The notes under the pieces: generated by a model
The model's database searches: none
Told to the model about the DNA's origin: nothing
The model's input: only the letters and a program-made list of their open reading frames with translations
Part shown: positions 7,046-14,973 of the stretch, in pieces
How the letters are laid out: every line of letters begins with the position of its first letter
How positions within the stretch are numbered: the stretch's first letter is position 1
DNA from: CAYRML01 sp050942825
Lineage (GTDB): Bacteria; Bacillota; Dehalobacteriia; UBA4068
Direction of reading: 5' to 3'
DNA length: 27,838 nt
NCBI GenBank assembly: GCA_050942825.1
Contig: JBMNOA010000022.1
Span: 1 to 27,838, forward strand
Made by a program: the position numbers and the translations under genes

Positions 7046-7142
7046 GGGCGGTCAAATCTCCACAGATTTCCATTTATGGAACGGTGCGCGGGTCACGCGC
7101 GAAAAAATTTGAAATTAAACAGGGTATTGAACAGCCGCGAAC
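7046..7142. other. Candidate cos/packaging-site region
   Basis: The short gap between the HNH nuclease and TerS is the usual place of the cos site in HK97-like phages. It holds a G-rich start (GGGGCGGTCAAATCT), an inverted repeat GCGCG-GGTCA-CGCGC (7085-7099) and an A/T-rich tail (AAAAAATTTGAAATTAAA). No gene is seen. Assignment rests on position and general look; the exact cut positions cannot be read from one sequence. Confidence 0.35.
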
Positions 7143-7157
7143 AAGGAGGTGATTGCC

Positions 7158-7712
7158 GTGGCCAAAGACGGCACAAGCCGAGGCAACAAGCCCGGCAATT
7201 ACACCAGAGCAGGGCGCAAACCCAAGCCGCTGGCAGAGCAGATTGTGGAAGGCAGAAAAGGCATCACGGTCATTGCCCTGCCCGAGCCCGAAAAGCTCAC
7301 CGGCTTTGAGATGCCGCCGCCCAAGGAATACATGAAGGCGAAACAGAAAGGCGGAAAAGACCTGTGCGCCGAGGAGGTGTGCCGGGAAACCTGGAACTGG
7401 CTCAAGGAACGCGGCTGCGAGCGGCTGGTCAGCCCGCAGCTTGTCGAACAATACGCCATGAGCGTCTCCAGATGGATACAGTGCGAGGAGGCCATATCCG
7501 AATACGGGTTCCTCTCCAAACACCCGACCACGGGCAGCCCGATTGCCAGCCCTTTCGTGGCGATGAGCCAGCAGTACATGAAACAGACGAACCAGCTGTG
7601 GTTCGCAATTTTCGCGGTGGTCAAGGAGAACTGCTCTACGGCGTTCACCGGCGCAAGTCCGCAGGACGACGTCATGGAGCGGCTGCTCGCGGCAAGGAGA
7701 GGCGGCAAATAG
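7158..7712 (+). CDS. Terminase small subunit, P27 family
   Basis: A 184-residue P27-type small terminase, the DNA-recognition part of the packaging motor. The N-terminus is basic (NKPGNYTRAGRKPKP), followed by the helical core (ETWNWLKERGCERLVSPQ, VEQYAMSVSRWIQCEEAI) and the typical segment in which the substrate-like phrase SPIASPFVAMSQQYMKQTNQLWF stands near residue 140. The GTG at 7158 is chosen because AAGGAGG (7143-7149) is 8 bp upstream; an in-frame GTG at 7149 lies within that site. It is separated from its large subunit by four cargo-like genes, which is common in clostridial phages but not in the minimal HK97 arrangement. Confidence 0.88.
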   Translation: MAKDGTSRGNKPGNYTRAGRKPKPLAEQIVEGRKGITVIALPEPEKLTGFEMPPPKEYMKAKQKGGKDLCAEEVCRETWNWLKERGCERLVSPQLVEQYAMSVSRWIQCEEAISEYGFLSKHPTTGSPIASPFVAMSQQYMKQTNQLWFAIFAVVKENCSTAFTGASPQDDVMERLLAARRGGK

Positions 7713-7728
7713 CCTGCAGGAGGACGAT

Positions 7729-9063
7729 ATGGAAATACAAAAAGTCAGTATCGGGCATCTGAACCCCGCGGCATACAACCCGCGCAAGGATTTAAAGCCC
7801 GGCGACGTGGAATACGAGAAGCTCAAGCGCTCCATTTGCGAGTTCGGCTACGTGGAACCGGTGGTTTGGAACAGGCAAACAGGCAACGTGGTCGGCGGCC
7901 ACCAGCGGCTGAAGGTGCTGCGCGATTTGGGGCAGACGGAAATCGACTGCGTGGTCGTAGAACTGGACGAACGGCGCGAAAAGGCGCTCAATCTCGCGCT
8001 CAACAGGATACAGGGCGAATGGGACGAGGACAAGCTGGCGGCGCTCATGGCTGAGCTTGACGCGGGCGCGTTTGATGTGTCCCTCACCGGTTTTGATGCA
8101 TCCGAAATTGACGAGCTGCTTGACCGCTGGTATTCCAGAGAAGCGGTTCAGGACGATTTTGATGTGGATAAAGAAAAGGAAGCCATCGAGGAATCCGGCA
8201 AGACACTTACCCGGCGCGGCGACGTCTGGCTGCTGGGCAGTCACCGCCTTATGTGCGGCGACTCCACGTCGGAAGCGGATTTCGCCAGGCTCATGGACGG
8301 CGATCATGCGCAGTTGGCGGTTACCTCTCCGCCCTACGGCGTGGGCAAGGAGTACGAGAAGGCGGGCATCGGGCCGTGGTTTGAAACCATGCGGCCGGCT
8401 ATCCAAAACATCTGCCGCCACGCAGATATCGTGTGCTGGAACATCGGCGACCTCTACGCCACCGGTTCGCAGTTCATTGAGCCGACGCAGATGTACTCGG
8501 TGCAGATGTTCGCGGACAACGGCTTTCGCCCCATCTGGATCCGCATATGGAAAAAACAAGGCATGAACTTCGGCGTCGGGCCTTATCACCTCGTCACCAA
8601 CAAGCCGGTGCAGCAGTACGAGTACGTTACGGCGCTGGCGGCAAAGGAAACCGAGGAATACAACGACCAGGAATATCAGTGGGTGTCCGCATTCGCCGGG
8701 CACAGCTACAGGTTCGTGAAAAGGCTGACAAAAGACGAACGCAGGAAATGGGGCTACGCGGGCATCTGGGAGATCCCCACCGTGCGCGCCAACAAGGAGC
8801 ATCCGGCGATGTTTCCTGTGGAGCTGCCTTGGCGATGCGTCAAGATGCACTCCGACCGTGGCGGCGTGGTCTTGGAACCTTTCGCCGGGTGCGGCACGAC
8901 GCTCATCGCCTGCGAGCAGACCGAGCGCCGGTGCTACGCGATGGAGCTGTCGCCGGTCTACTGCGACCTCATCGTCAAGCGCTGTTATCAATACAACCCG
9001 GATATTGAGATCAGGCTGAACGGCAGCCCGGTGGACGCCGAACTGCTGTTTAATTATGCCTGA
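7729..9063 (+). CDS. ParB-like plus DNA methyltransferase fusion, SPPY type
   Basis: A 444-residue fusion. Residues 1-95 form a ParB/sulfiredoxin-like domain (LNPAAYNPR, then VGGHQR as the conserved nucleotide-binding type motif). Residues 160-430 are a beta-class amino-methyltransferase: catalytic motif TSPPYG at 199-204 comes before the S-adenosylmethionine motif FAGCGTT at 385-391. SPPY is found in N4-cytosine and some N6-adenine enzymes, so the modified base is undecided. It probably protects phage DNA from host restriction; no cognate restriction gene is present. ATG has GGAGGA upstream. It is paralogous to the next gene, mostly over the N-terminal domain, while the methyltransferase parts differ strongly. 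Confidence 0.9.
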   Translation: MEIQKVSIGHLNPAAYNPRKDLKPGDVEYEKLKRSICEFGYVEPVVWNRQTGNVVGGHQRLKVLRDLGQTEIDCVVVELDERREKALNLALNRIQGEWDEDKLAALMAELDAGAFDVSLTGFDASEIDELLDRWYSREAVQDDFDVDKEKEAIEESGKTLTRRGDVWLLGSHRLMCGDSTSEADFARLMDGDHAQLAVTSPPYGVGKEYEKAGIGPWFETMRPAIQNICRHADIVCWNIGDLYATGSQFIEPTQMYSVQMFADNGFRPIWIRIWKKQGMNFGVGPYHLVTNKPVQQYEYVTALAAKETEEYNDQEYQWVSAFAGHSYRFVKRLTKDERRKWGYAGIWEIPTVRANKEHPAMFPVELPWRCVKMHSDRGGVVLEPFAGCGTTLIACEQTERRCYAMELSPVYCDLIVKRCYQYNPDIEIRLNGSPVDAELLFNYA

Positions 9064-9085
9064 GTGCGGGATAAGAGGAGCGAAC

Positions 9086-10315
9086 ATGGAAGTACAAAAG
9101 GTCAGTCTCGGGCAGCTAAACCCTGCGGCATACAACCCGCGAAAAGACTTAAAGCCCGGCGACGCGGAATACGAAAAGCTCAAGCGTTCCATAGAGGAAT
9201 TCGGGTATGTGGAGCCCATCGTCTGGAACAGGCGCACGGGAAACATCGTCGGCGGCCACCAGCGGTTTAAAGTGCTTGTGGCGCTCGGCTATGATGAAGT
9301 GGACTGCGTTGTGCTCGACATAGACGAAAGCAAGGAAAAAGCCCTGAACGTGGCGCTCAACAAGATAACCGGCGAGTTCGACATTCCGCTTTTGACCGAT
9401 CTTTTGAAGGACATCGGCGCGGGCGGTTTCGACGTGTCGCTCACCGGCTTCGACGCCGCCGAATTGGACGCGCTGTTCAGGGACGGCGTGGCCGCCGGTA
9501 TCAAGGAGGACGATTTCGACGAGCCGCTGCCGGAAACGCCCGTCTCAAAGCAGGGCGACGTCTGGATGCTTGGGCGGCATCGCCTCATATGCGGCGACGC
9601 GACAAAGCCCGAAACCTACGCGCGGCTGATGGACGGCAAGCGTGCGAATCTCATCGTTACCGACCCACCGTACAACGTGGATTACAAGGGCAAGGCGGGC
9701 AAGCTGAAAAACGACGACATGGAGAGCGCCAGGTTCCACGATTTCCTGCTTGCCGCGTACCGCTGCATGTACGACACGCTGGCGGACGGCGGCAGCATTT
9801 ATGTTTTCCACGCCGACCGCGAAACGGTCAATTTCAGGACGGCGTTCGCCGAGGCGGGGTTCTTCTGCCATCAAACCTGTATCTGGGTCAAGAACACGCC
9901 GGTCTTGGGCCGGTGCGATTACCAGTACAGTCACGAGCCCGTGCTCGTGGGCTGGAAGCCGACCGCAGGGCACAACTGGTATGCCGACCGCAAACAGCGC
10001 ACAACGTGGAGCTTTGATAGGCCGACCAAAAGCAAGCATCACCCGACGATGAAACCGGTGGCGCTCTGCGCGTACCCGGTTATGAACAGCTCGCTCGCAA
10101 ACGACATCGTGCTCGACCCATTCGGCGGCAGCGGCAGCACGCTTATCGCCTGCGAGCAGACGGGGCGCGTTTGTTACACCATTGAGCTGGACGAACGCTA
10201 TGCGGATACGATCGTGAAACGGTATATCGGGCAAAAGGGCTCAGGCGGGGATGTTTACCTGCTGCGAGGCGCACAGAAAACGGCTTTTGGAGATATCGAA
10301 AAAACTGTAAGATAA
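9086..10315 (+). CDS. ParB-like plus DNA methyltransferase fusion, DPPY type
   Basis: A 409-residue fusion of the same design as its upstream neighbour. The ParB-like part (residues 1-95) is nearly a copy of the neighbour's: I count 22 differences in the first 97 residues. The methyltransferase part is different: motif IV is DPPYNV (193-198), typical of N6-adenine enzymes, and motif I is FGGSGST (346-352). The SAM motif again follows the catalytic motif, so it is beta class. A YNVDYKGKAGKLKNDDM-type loop after DPPY is usual in phage adenine methyltransferases. ATG 9086 has AGAGGAG 6 bp upstream; upstream in-frame starts overlap the previous gene. Role in self-modification is inferred. Confidence 0.92.
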   Translation: MEVQKVSLGQLNPAAYNPRKDLKPGDAEYEKLKRSIEEFGYVEPIVWNRRTGNIVGGHQRFKVLVALGYDEVDCVVLDIDESKEKALNVALNKITGEFDIPLLTDLLKDIGAGGFDVSLTGFDAAELDALFRDGVAAGIKEDDFDEPLPETPVSKQGDVWMLGRHRLICGDATKPETYARLMDGKRANLIVTDPPYNVDYKGKAGKLKNDDMESARFHDFLLAAYRCMYDTLADGGSIYVFHADRETVNFRTAFAEAGFFCHQTCIWVKNTPVLGRCDYQYSHEPVLVGWKPTAGHNWYADRKQRTTWSFDRPTKSKHHPTMKPVALCAYPVMNSSLANDIVLDPFGGSGSTLIACEQTGRVCYTIELDERYADTIVKRYIGQKGSGGDVYLLRGAQKTAFGDIEKTVR

Positions 10316-10382
10316 CGCTTGCTATCCCACAGCTTCTATGGCTCTATATGTCCTGCCAAACGGCAGAAAGGCGGTAAACGAA

Positions 10383-11066
10383 ATGGATAAAAGCGTATTT
10401 GAGCTAAAGTACAACGTAACCGGCAGCGAGCGAAAGCGGCTGGCCGCAGCGATGGGCGGCATTTTAGGGGGCGAACCGAAATACCTCGGCGCTCCAAGCT
10501 TTGCCTACGAAGTGGGTTGCTTCACCGTTGACAAAAACGGCGCTGTCACCTTCGATGAGCAGGCGGACAGCGAGAAGGTTCAAAACCTCATCGAGCGGCT
10601 GAAAGAACAGGGCTTTGCGGCGACTGAGACGGAAACAGGCAACGAGGATATCGGACTGACCATCGAGATGCCGCTTGAAGGCTTCACCGATGAGAGTATC
10701 GCCAATCTTGAGAAACTCATTTCTGGCAAAGCGAACCTTATCAAGAAAGCTATCGGCGTGAACGCGCTCCCGGTCGAGCGGACGGAAACGACGCTGCGGT
10801 TTCCATGGTTTTCGGACTGCGCAGACCCTGAGGTGGTGGAAGCTTACACCCGTTTTGTTGCGGCGCTTTGCGATATGGCGCAAAACCAAAAGCGCGTGAC
10901 CGCGAAGGAAAAAGAAACCTCCAACGACAAATACGCGTTCCGCTGCTTCCTTCTCCGGCTCGGCTTCGTGGGCGATGAGTACAAGAGCGCAAGGAGGATA
11001 CTGCTGAGGAATCTTTCGGGCAACAGCGCGTTCAGGGCACCGAAAGGCGGTGATGAGCATGAATAG
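10383..11066 (+). CDS. 'Virulence-related protein' family phage protein, function unknown
   Basis: A 227-residue protein of a family annotated in clostridial phages as virulence-related or virulence protein, without known biochemical role. It begins MDKSVFELKYNVTGSERKRL, has a two-part alpha/beta layout with EVGCFTVDKNG near residue 45, a second domain from about residue 90 (IGLTIEMPLEGFTDESIANL), and a basic C-terminus (YAFRCFLLRLGFVGDEYK). ATG 10383 is preferred; ATG 10338 has no ribosome site. It overlaps the DUF4314 gene by 8 bp. The name should not be read as evidence of pathogenicity. A link to the methyltransferases or to DNA packaging is suggested by position only. Confidence 0.6.
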   Translation: MDKSVFELKYNVTGSERKRLAAAMGGILGGEPKYLGAPSFAYEVGCFTVDKNGAVTFDEQADSEKVQNLIERLKEQGFAATETETGNEDIGLTIEMPLEGFTDESIANLEKLISGKANLIKKAIGVNALPVERTETTLRFPWFSDCADPEVVEAYTRFVAALCDMAQNQKRVTAKEKETSNDKYAFRCFLLRLGFVGDEYKSARRILLRNLSGNSAFRAPKGGDEHE

Positions 11067-11307
11067 ATTCCCGTCAAAAGAAACCGTAGAACGCCTGCGC
11101 AAACAGTACCCGCATGGGTGCCGCGTGGAACTGGTCAGGATGAACGACCCGTATTCCAAACTGAAGCCGGGAGACCGCGGGACAGTCGATTTTGTGGACG
11201 ATGCCGGAACCTTATTCTGCAACTGGGACCGCGGCTCTACCTTGGGCGTAGTGTACGGCGAGGATGCCGTCAGAATCCTGGAATCCGAGGAAACGCCGCG
11301 GATATAA
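11059..11307 (+). CDS. DUF4314 protein
   Basis: An 82-residue protein matching DUF4314: MNRFPSKETVERLRKQYP, RVELVRMNDPYSKLKPGD, GTVDFVDDAG, and a final GVVYGEDAVRIL. The pattern KLKPGDRGTV followed by small beta strands resembles an SH3-like barrel, but no function is known. Starts at 11050 (GTG), 11053 and 11059 are possible. AAAGGCGG (11043-11050) favours ATG 11059. The gene overlaps the previous one and is followed, 22 bp after its stop, by a terminator-like hairpin, so it may be the end of a cargo unit. DUF4314 genes are often near methyltransferases and terminases in clostridial prophages. Confidence 0.78.
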   Translation: MNRFPSKETVERLRKQYPHGCRVELVRMNDPYSKLKPGDRGTVDFVDDAGTLFCNWDRGSTLGVVYGEDAVRILESEETPRI

Positions 11308-11329
11308 AGCAACTGGTCAACGCAAGTAA

Positions 11330-11359
11330 AGGGCTTTCAGCTGAGAGCTCTTTTCTTTT
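11330..11359 (+). terminator. Intrinsic terminator-like hairpin upstream of TerL
   Basis: AGGGCTTTC (11330-11338), loop AGCT, and GAGAGCTCT (11343-11351) form nine pairs with two G-U, followed by TTTCTTTT. It separates DUF4314 from the terminase gene, so late transcription must read through it or start again. Confidence 0.65.
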
Positions 11360-11387
11360 ATCCGTTCATAGAGAGGAGGCGGATCAT

Positions 11388-12989
11388 ATACGAAAACTGA
11401 AAAAATACAAACCTACCGCCTTTATGGCGGATGGATCATATTACGACAGGAACGCCGCCGATTACGCCGTATCCTTCATCGAGGCGCTTCGCCACACCAA
11501 AGGCACATGGGCGGGAAAACCGTTTTACCTGCTTGACTGGCAGGAACAGATCATCCGGGATATCTTCGGTATCCTCAAGCCCAACGGGTATCGGCAGTTC
11601 AATACCGCGTTTATCGAGTTGCCAAAAAAGAGCGGAAAGTCTGAGCTTGCCGCCGCCGTCGCGCTCTACATGCTTTGCGCCGACGGTGAGCAGAGCGCCG
11701 AGATATACGGCTGCGCCACCGACAGGCAGCAGGCCGGGATTGTGTTTTCCGTCGCCCTTGACATGATACTCCAGTGCCCGGCGCTCAAAAAACGCGTAAA
11801 AATCGCCGAATCCCAGAAAAGGATCATCTACGAGCCGACGCGGAGCGTCTATCAGGTGCTCTCGTCGGAGGTGGCTTCGAAATACGGGTACAACGTGCAC
11901 GCCTGCATCTTCGACGAGCTTTTGGGGCAGCCGAACCGAAAGCTGTACGACGTCATGACCAAGGGCTCCGGAGCAGCGAGGAAGCAGCCGCTCAATTTTG
12001 TCATCACCACGGCGGGATCGGACAAGAACAGCATTTGCTATGAGGTGCACAGCAAGGCGCTGGATATACTTGAGGGCAGAAAATATGACCCGACATTTTA
12101 CCCCGTGGTATACGGCGCGCCAGAGGACGCGGACTGGACGGACCCTAAGGTGTGGAGGGCGGCAAACCCGTCTTTGGGCGTGACGGTGGACGAGGAATAC
12201 CTGTGCCTTGCCTGCGAAAGCGCAAAGCAGAACCCGGCCGAAGAAATGCTGTTCAGGCAGTTTTTCCTATGCCAGTGGACATCCACAGCGGTGCGCTGGA
12301 TGCCGATGGACAAATGGGACGCCTGTTCGTTCCCCGTGGACGCGGAAAGCTTGCGCGGCAGAACCTGCTACGGCGGGCTGGACTTGTCCAGCACCACGGA
12401 CATCACGGCGTTTGTGCTGGTGTTCCCGCCGGAGGACGAAACGGACAAATACGGCGTCCTGCCCTTCTTCTGGATGCCGGAAGAGAACATCGATCTTCGC
12501 GTTCGGCGCGACCATGTGCAGTACGATCTCTGGATAAAGCAGGGATATCTGCTGACCACCGAGGGCAATGTGGTGCATTACGGCTTCATAGAAAAGTTCA
12601 TTGAGCGGCTGGGCGAAAAGTACAACATCCGCGAGATCGCCTTTGACCGATGGGGCGCGGTGCAAATGGTGCAGAACCTTGAAGGCATGGGCTTTACGGT
12701 TGTTCCTTTCGGCCAGGGTTTCAAGGACATGTCGCCTCCGACAAAGGAACTGATGAAGCTGACGTTGGAGGAGCGCATCGCCCATGGAGGTCATCCGGTG
12801 CTCAGATGGATGATGGACAACATCTTCATTCGCACCGACCCGGCGGGTAACGTTAAGCCGGACAAGGAGAAGTCCACCGAGAGGATAGACGGCGCGGTGG
12901 CGACGATCATGGCGCTGGACAGGGCGCTGCGGCATAACGGTGACAGCGGCAGCAGTATATATGATGAAAGAGGACTTTTGATTATATAA
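11388..12989 (+). CDS. Terminase large subunit; probable ATA start codon
   Basis: The ATP-driven packaging motor and nuclease, 533 residues from the ATA at 11388. The ATPase Walker A is PKKSGKS (79-85) and Walker B ends in DE at 176-177 (ACIFDE). The nuclease half shows RuvC-like acids: Asp332 in GGLDLSS, Asp in FDRWG, and the final acid in ERIDGAVATIM. Length and motifs fit HK97-type TerL. AGAGGAGG (11372-11379) is 8 bp upstream of ATA; the following residues RKLKKYKPT match my recollection of homologues that begin MRKLKKYKPT. No ATG, GTG or TTG lies in frame between the DUF4314 stop and 11424. ATG 11424 would drop 12 residues and has no ribosome site. The upstream frame extension is a shadow of DUF4314. 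Confidence 0.93.
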   Translation: MRKLKKYKPTAFMADGSYYDRNAADYAVSFIEALRHTKGTWAGKPFYLLDWQEQIIRDIFGILKPNGYRQFNTAFIELPKKSGKSELAAAVALYMLCADGEQSAEIYGCATDRQQAGIVFSVALDMILQCPALKKRVKIAESQKRIIYEPTRSVYQVLSSEVASKYGYNVHACIFDELLGQPNRKLYDVMTKGSGAARKQPLNFVITTAGSDKNSICYEVHSKALDILEGRKYDPTFYPVVYGAPEDADWTDPKVWRAANPSLGVTVDEEYLCLACESAKQNPAEEMLFRQFFLCQWTSTAVRWMPMDKWDACSFPVDAESLRGRTCYGGLDLSSTTDITAFVLVFPPEDETDKYGVLPFFWMPEENIDLRVRRDHVQYDLWIKQGYLLTTEGNVVHYGFIEKFIERLGEKYNIREIAFDRWGAVQMVQNLEGMGFTVVPFGQGFKDMSPPTKELMKLTLEERIAHGGHPVLRWMMDNIFIRTDPAGNVKPDKEKSTERIDGAVATIMALDRALRHNGDSGSSIYDERGLLII

Positions 12990-13009
12990 TTCAAATCGCG
13001 GAATGCGGA

Positions 13010-13039
13010 TTGAAAAACGGGGCATAATTGTGGTATAAT
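13010..13039 (+). promoter_or_regulatory. Promoter of the first toxin-antitoxin cassette
   Basis: TTGAAA (13010-13015), an 18-bp spacer and a perfect TATAAT (13034-13039) preceded by TGG, an extended -10 form. It would start transcription near 13046, about 19 bp ahead of the antitoxin ATG. This lies directly after TerL and is the strongest promoter sequence in the packaging region. Confidence 0.8.
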
Positions 13040-13064
13040 AATCCCACGAAAGGAGCTGGATGAT

Positions 13065-13325
13065 ATGCCTCAAATCATACCGATACGCGATTTGAAGAAA
13101 ACAAGCGAAGTCTCACAAATGTGCCATTCCTCCAACGAGCCGATTTTCATCACAAAAAACGGATACGGCGATATGGTCATCATGAGCATGAAAGCATACG
13201 AAGAAAAAATGTTTATGAATGACGTCTACAGCAAGCTCGCCGCAGCCGAGGGGCAAGTTAAGGAAGGAAAAACGTTTGACGCGGATGCTTCATTAAAAAG
13301 CATAAGAGAGAAATACAATGTATAA
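13065..13325 (+). CDS. Phd/YefM-type antitoxin
   Basis: An 86-residue antitoxin of the Phd/YefM family. The N-terminal DNA-binding fold is seen in IIPIRDLKKTSEVSQMC, PIFITKNGYGDMVIMS and MKAYEE. The C-terminal half, from about residue 50, is a flexible charged segment that would wrap around the toxin. It normally neutralises the toxin and represses its own promoter. ATG 13065 has AAAGGAG at 13049-13055, and the last 8 bp overlap the toxin gene, the normal arrangement for coupled translation. Together with the toxin, promoter and terminator it forms a self-contained cassette between terL and the portal gene. Confidence 0.88.
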   Translation: MPQIIPIRDLKKTSEVSQMCHSSNEPIFITKNGYGDMVIMSMKAYEEKMFMNDVYSKLAAAEGQVKEGKTFDADASLKSIREKYNV

Positions 13326-13626
13326 GCTGGTCGTCTCAGAACTCGCCCATCAGGACTTGGACAGCATTGTTTCGTACATTGCCTGTGAACTGGCCAATCC
13401 TGACGCGGCCGGCGATTTCCTCGACGAGGTAAGCGCGTGTTACCGGAACCTTAAGAACAACCCGATGATGTACGAAAAGTGCCGGGATAACCGGCTGGAA
13501 GCGGAAGGCTACCGGAAGGCGCTGATTAAAAACTATATAGCGGTGTATAAAATCAACGAGGAAACAAAGGCCGTCTGTATACTGCGCTTTTTCTACGGCG
13601 CGCGGGACTATATAAAGCTGATATAG
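13318..13626 (+). CDS. RelE/ParE superfamily toxin
   Basis: A 102-residue toxin of the RelE/ParE superfamily. The start YKLVVSELAHQDLDSIVSYI is the usual first strand and helix pair, followed by an AAGDFLDEV helix, NNPMMYEKCRDNRL, and the C-terminal strands YRKALIKNYIAVYKINEE and ILRFFYGARDYIKLI. RelE members cut mRNA at the ribosome and ParE members inhibit gyrase; this sequence looks nearer to the ParE/RelE group with RKALIKNYIAVY, but I cannot decide the target. It starts inside the antitoxin gene and is followed by a terminator at 13650. Confidence 0.85.
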   Translation: MYKLVVSELAHQDLDSIVSYIACELANPDAAGDFLDEVSACYRNLKNNPMMYEKCRDNRLEAEGYRKALIKNYIAVYKINEETKAVCILRFFYGARDYIKLI

Positions 13627-13649
13627 CAAAAAGTATTTTGAATAATCGA

Positions 13650-13676
13650 AGCATCTCGGCGAAGAGGTGCTTTTTT
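13650..13676 (+). terminator. Terminator of the first toxin-antitoxin cassette
   Basis: AGCATCTC (13650-13657), loop GGCGAA, GAGGTGCT (13664-13671) and a run of six T. Eight pairs with one T-G. It stands between the toxin and the portal gene. Confidence 0.85.
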
Positions 13677-13698
13677 CATGCCCTTTATTAGGAGAGCG

Positions 13699-14973
13699 AT
13701 GCCTATGAGCATATTTTCAAACCTGTTCGGGTCGCGGAGCAAACCAAGAAACCGCTTGCCGGGCAGCGACTACAGCTTCTTCTTCGGCGGTACCGCCAGC
13801 GGTAAAGCGGTCAACGAGCGCACAGCCATGCAGACGACGGCGGTGTACGCCTGCGTAAGAATCTTGGCCGAGGCCATCGCCGGCCTGCCGCTGCACGTTT
13901 ACCGGTACAAGGACGACGGCGGCAAGGAAAAGGCGCTCAGCCACCCGCTGTATTACCTGCTGCATGCGGAGCCGAACCCCGAAATGACTTCGTTCGTGTT
14001 CCGGGAGACGCTGATGAGCCATCTTCTTTTGTGGGGCAACGCCTACGCGCAGGTCATCCGTGACGGCGCGGGGCGCGTTTTGGCGCTCTATCCCCTTTTG
14101 CCAAGCAAGATGACCGTGGACAGGACATCAAGCGGCCAACTTTTTTACGAGTACCGCACGGATACCGGTTCTGTAATACTGCGCCCAGAAGACGTACTCC
14201 ATATCCCCGGCCTCGGCTTTGACGGGCTCATCGGCTATTCGCCCATCGCCATGGCCAAGAACGCCATCGGCATGGCGATCGCCTGCGAGGAGTACGGCGC
14301 GTCGTTTTTTGCCAAAGGCGCGAACCCCGGCGGCGTGCTGGAGCACCCGGGCGTCGTGAAAGACCCGAAGCGCGTACGGGAAAGCTGGAACGCGGTGTAC
14401 CAGGGCAGCGCCAACGCGCACCGCATTGCCGTGCTGGAAGAAGGCATGAAGTTTCAAGCTATCGGCATCCCGCCCGAGCAGGCGCAGTTTCTGGAGACGC
14501 GCAAGTTCCAGATCAACGAAATAGCGCGCATATTCCGCGTGCCTCCCCATATGGTCGGCGACCTTGAGAAGTCGAGCTTTTCAAACATCGAGCAGCAGAG
14601 CCTTGAGTTTGTCAAATACACGCTCGACCCGTGGGTGGCGCGCTGGGAGCAGGCCATACAAAAGGCGCTGTTCCTGCCGTCCGAGAGACGGATATATTTC
14701 GCGAAATTCAACGTGGACGGGCTGCTGCGCGGCGACTACCAGAGCCGCATGAACGGGTACGCCACAGCGCGGCAGAACGGCTGGCTGTCGGCCAACGACA
14801 TACGCGAGCTGGAGGACATGAACCGGATACCCGCAGAGGACGGCGGCGATCTGTACCTCGTCAACGGGAACATGACAAAGCTTGCTGAATCAGGCGCGTT
14901 CGCCAAAAAGAATATTCAACAGACGGAGGGAAAGAAACATGCACAGAAAGTTCTGGAACTGGGTGCGCAATGA
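13699..14973 (+). CDS. Portal protein, HK97 family
   Basis: The dodecameric portal at the capsid vertex through which DNA enters and leaves, 424 residues. Typical family segments: NERTAMQTTAVYACVRILAE and GLPLHVYRY at the N-terminus, LLWGNAYAQVIRD in the core, DVLHIPGLGFDGLIGYSPI, FAKGANPGGVLEHPG, and the crown region ending in LEDMNRIPAEDGGD. Start codons at 13678, 13699 and 13705 are possible. GGAG at 13691-13694 suits 13699 or 13705, the choice being uncertain by two residues. The gene overlaps the protease gene by 35 bp, a tight coupling within the head module. Confidence 0.94.
   Translation: MPMSIFSNLFGSRSKPRNRLPGSDYSFFFGGTASGKAVNERTAMQTTAVYACVRILAEAIAGLPLHVYRYKDDGGKEKALSHPLYYLLHAEPNPEMTSFVFRETLMSHLLLWGNAYAQVIRDGAGRVLALYPLLPSKMTVDRTSSGQLFYEYRTDTGSVILRPEDVLHIPGLGFDGLIGYSPIAMAKNAIGMAIACEEYGASFFAKGANPGGVLEHPGVVKDPKRVRESWNAVYQGSANAHRIAVLEEGMKFQAIGIPPEQAQFLETRKFQINEIARIFRVPPHMVGDLEKSSFSNIEQQSLEFVKYTLDPWVARWEQAIQKALFLPSERRIYFAKFNVDGLLRGDYQSRMNGYATARQNGWLSANDIRELEDMNRIPAEDGGDLYLVNGNMTKLAESGAFAKKNIQQTEGKKHAQKVLELGAQ

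Noticed and set aside
7792..9246. Reverse-strand open frame of 484 codons across the two methyltransferase genes
   Set aside because: It runs antiparallel to a gene with clear catalytic motifs, spans into its paralogue, and is a product of GC-rich codon use. It has no ribosome site or recognisable domain.
11118..11387. Upstream extension of the terminase frame from ATG 11118
   Set aside because: It overlaps DUF4314 out of frame and encodes Arg/Gly-rich shadow sequence. A good ribosome site lies much later, at 11372.
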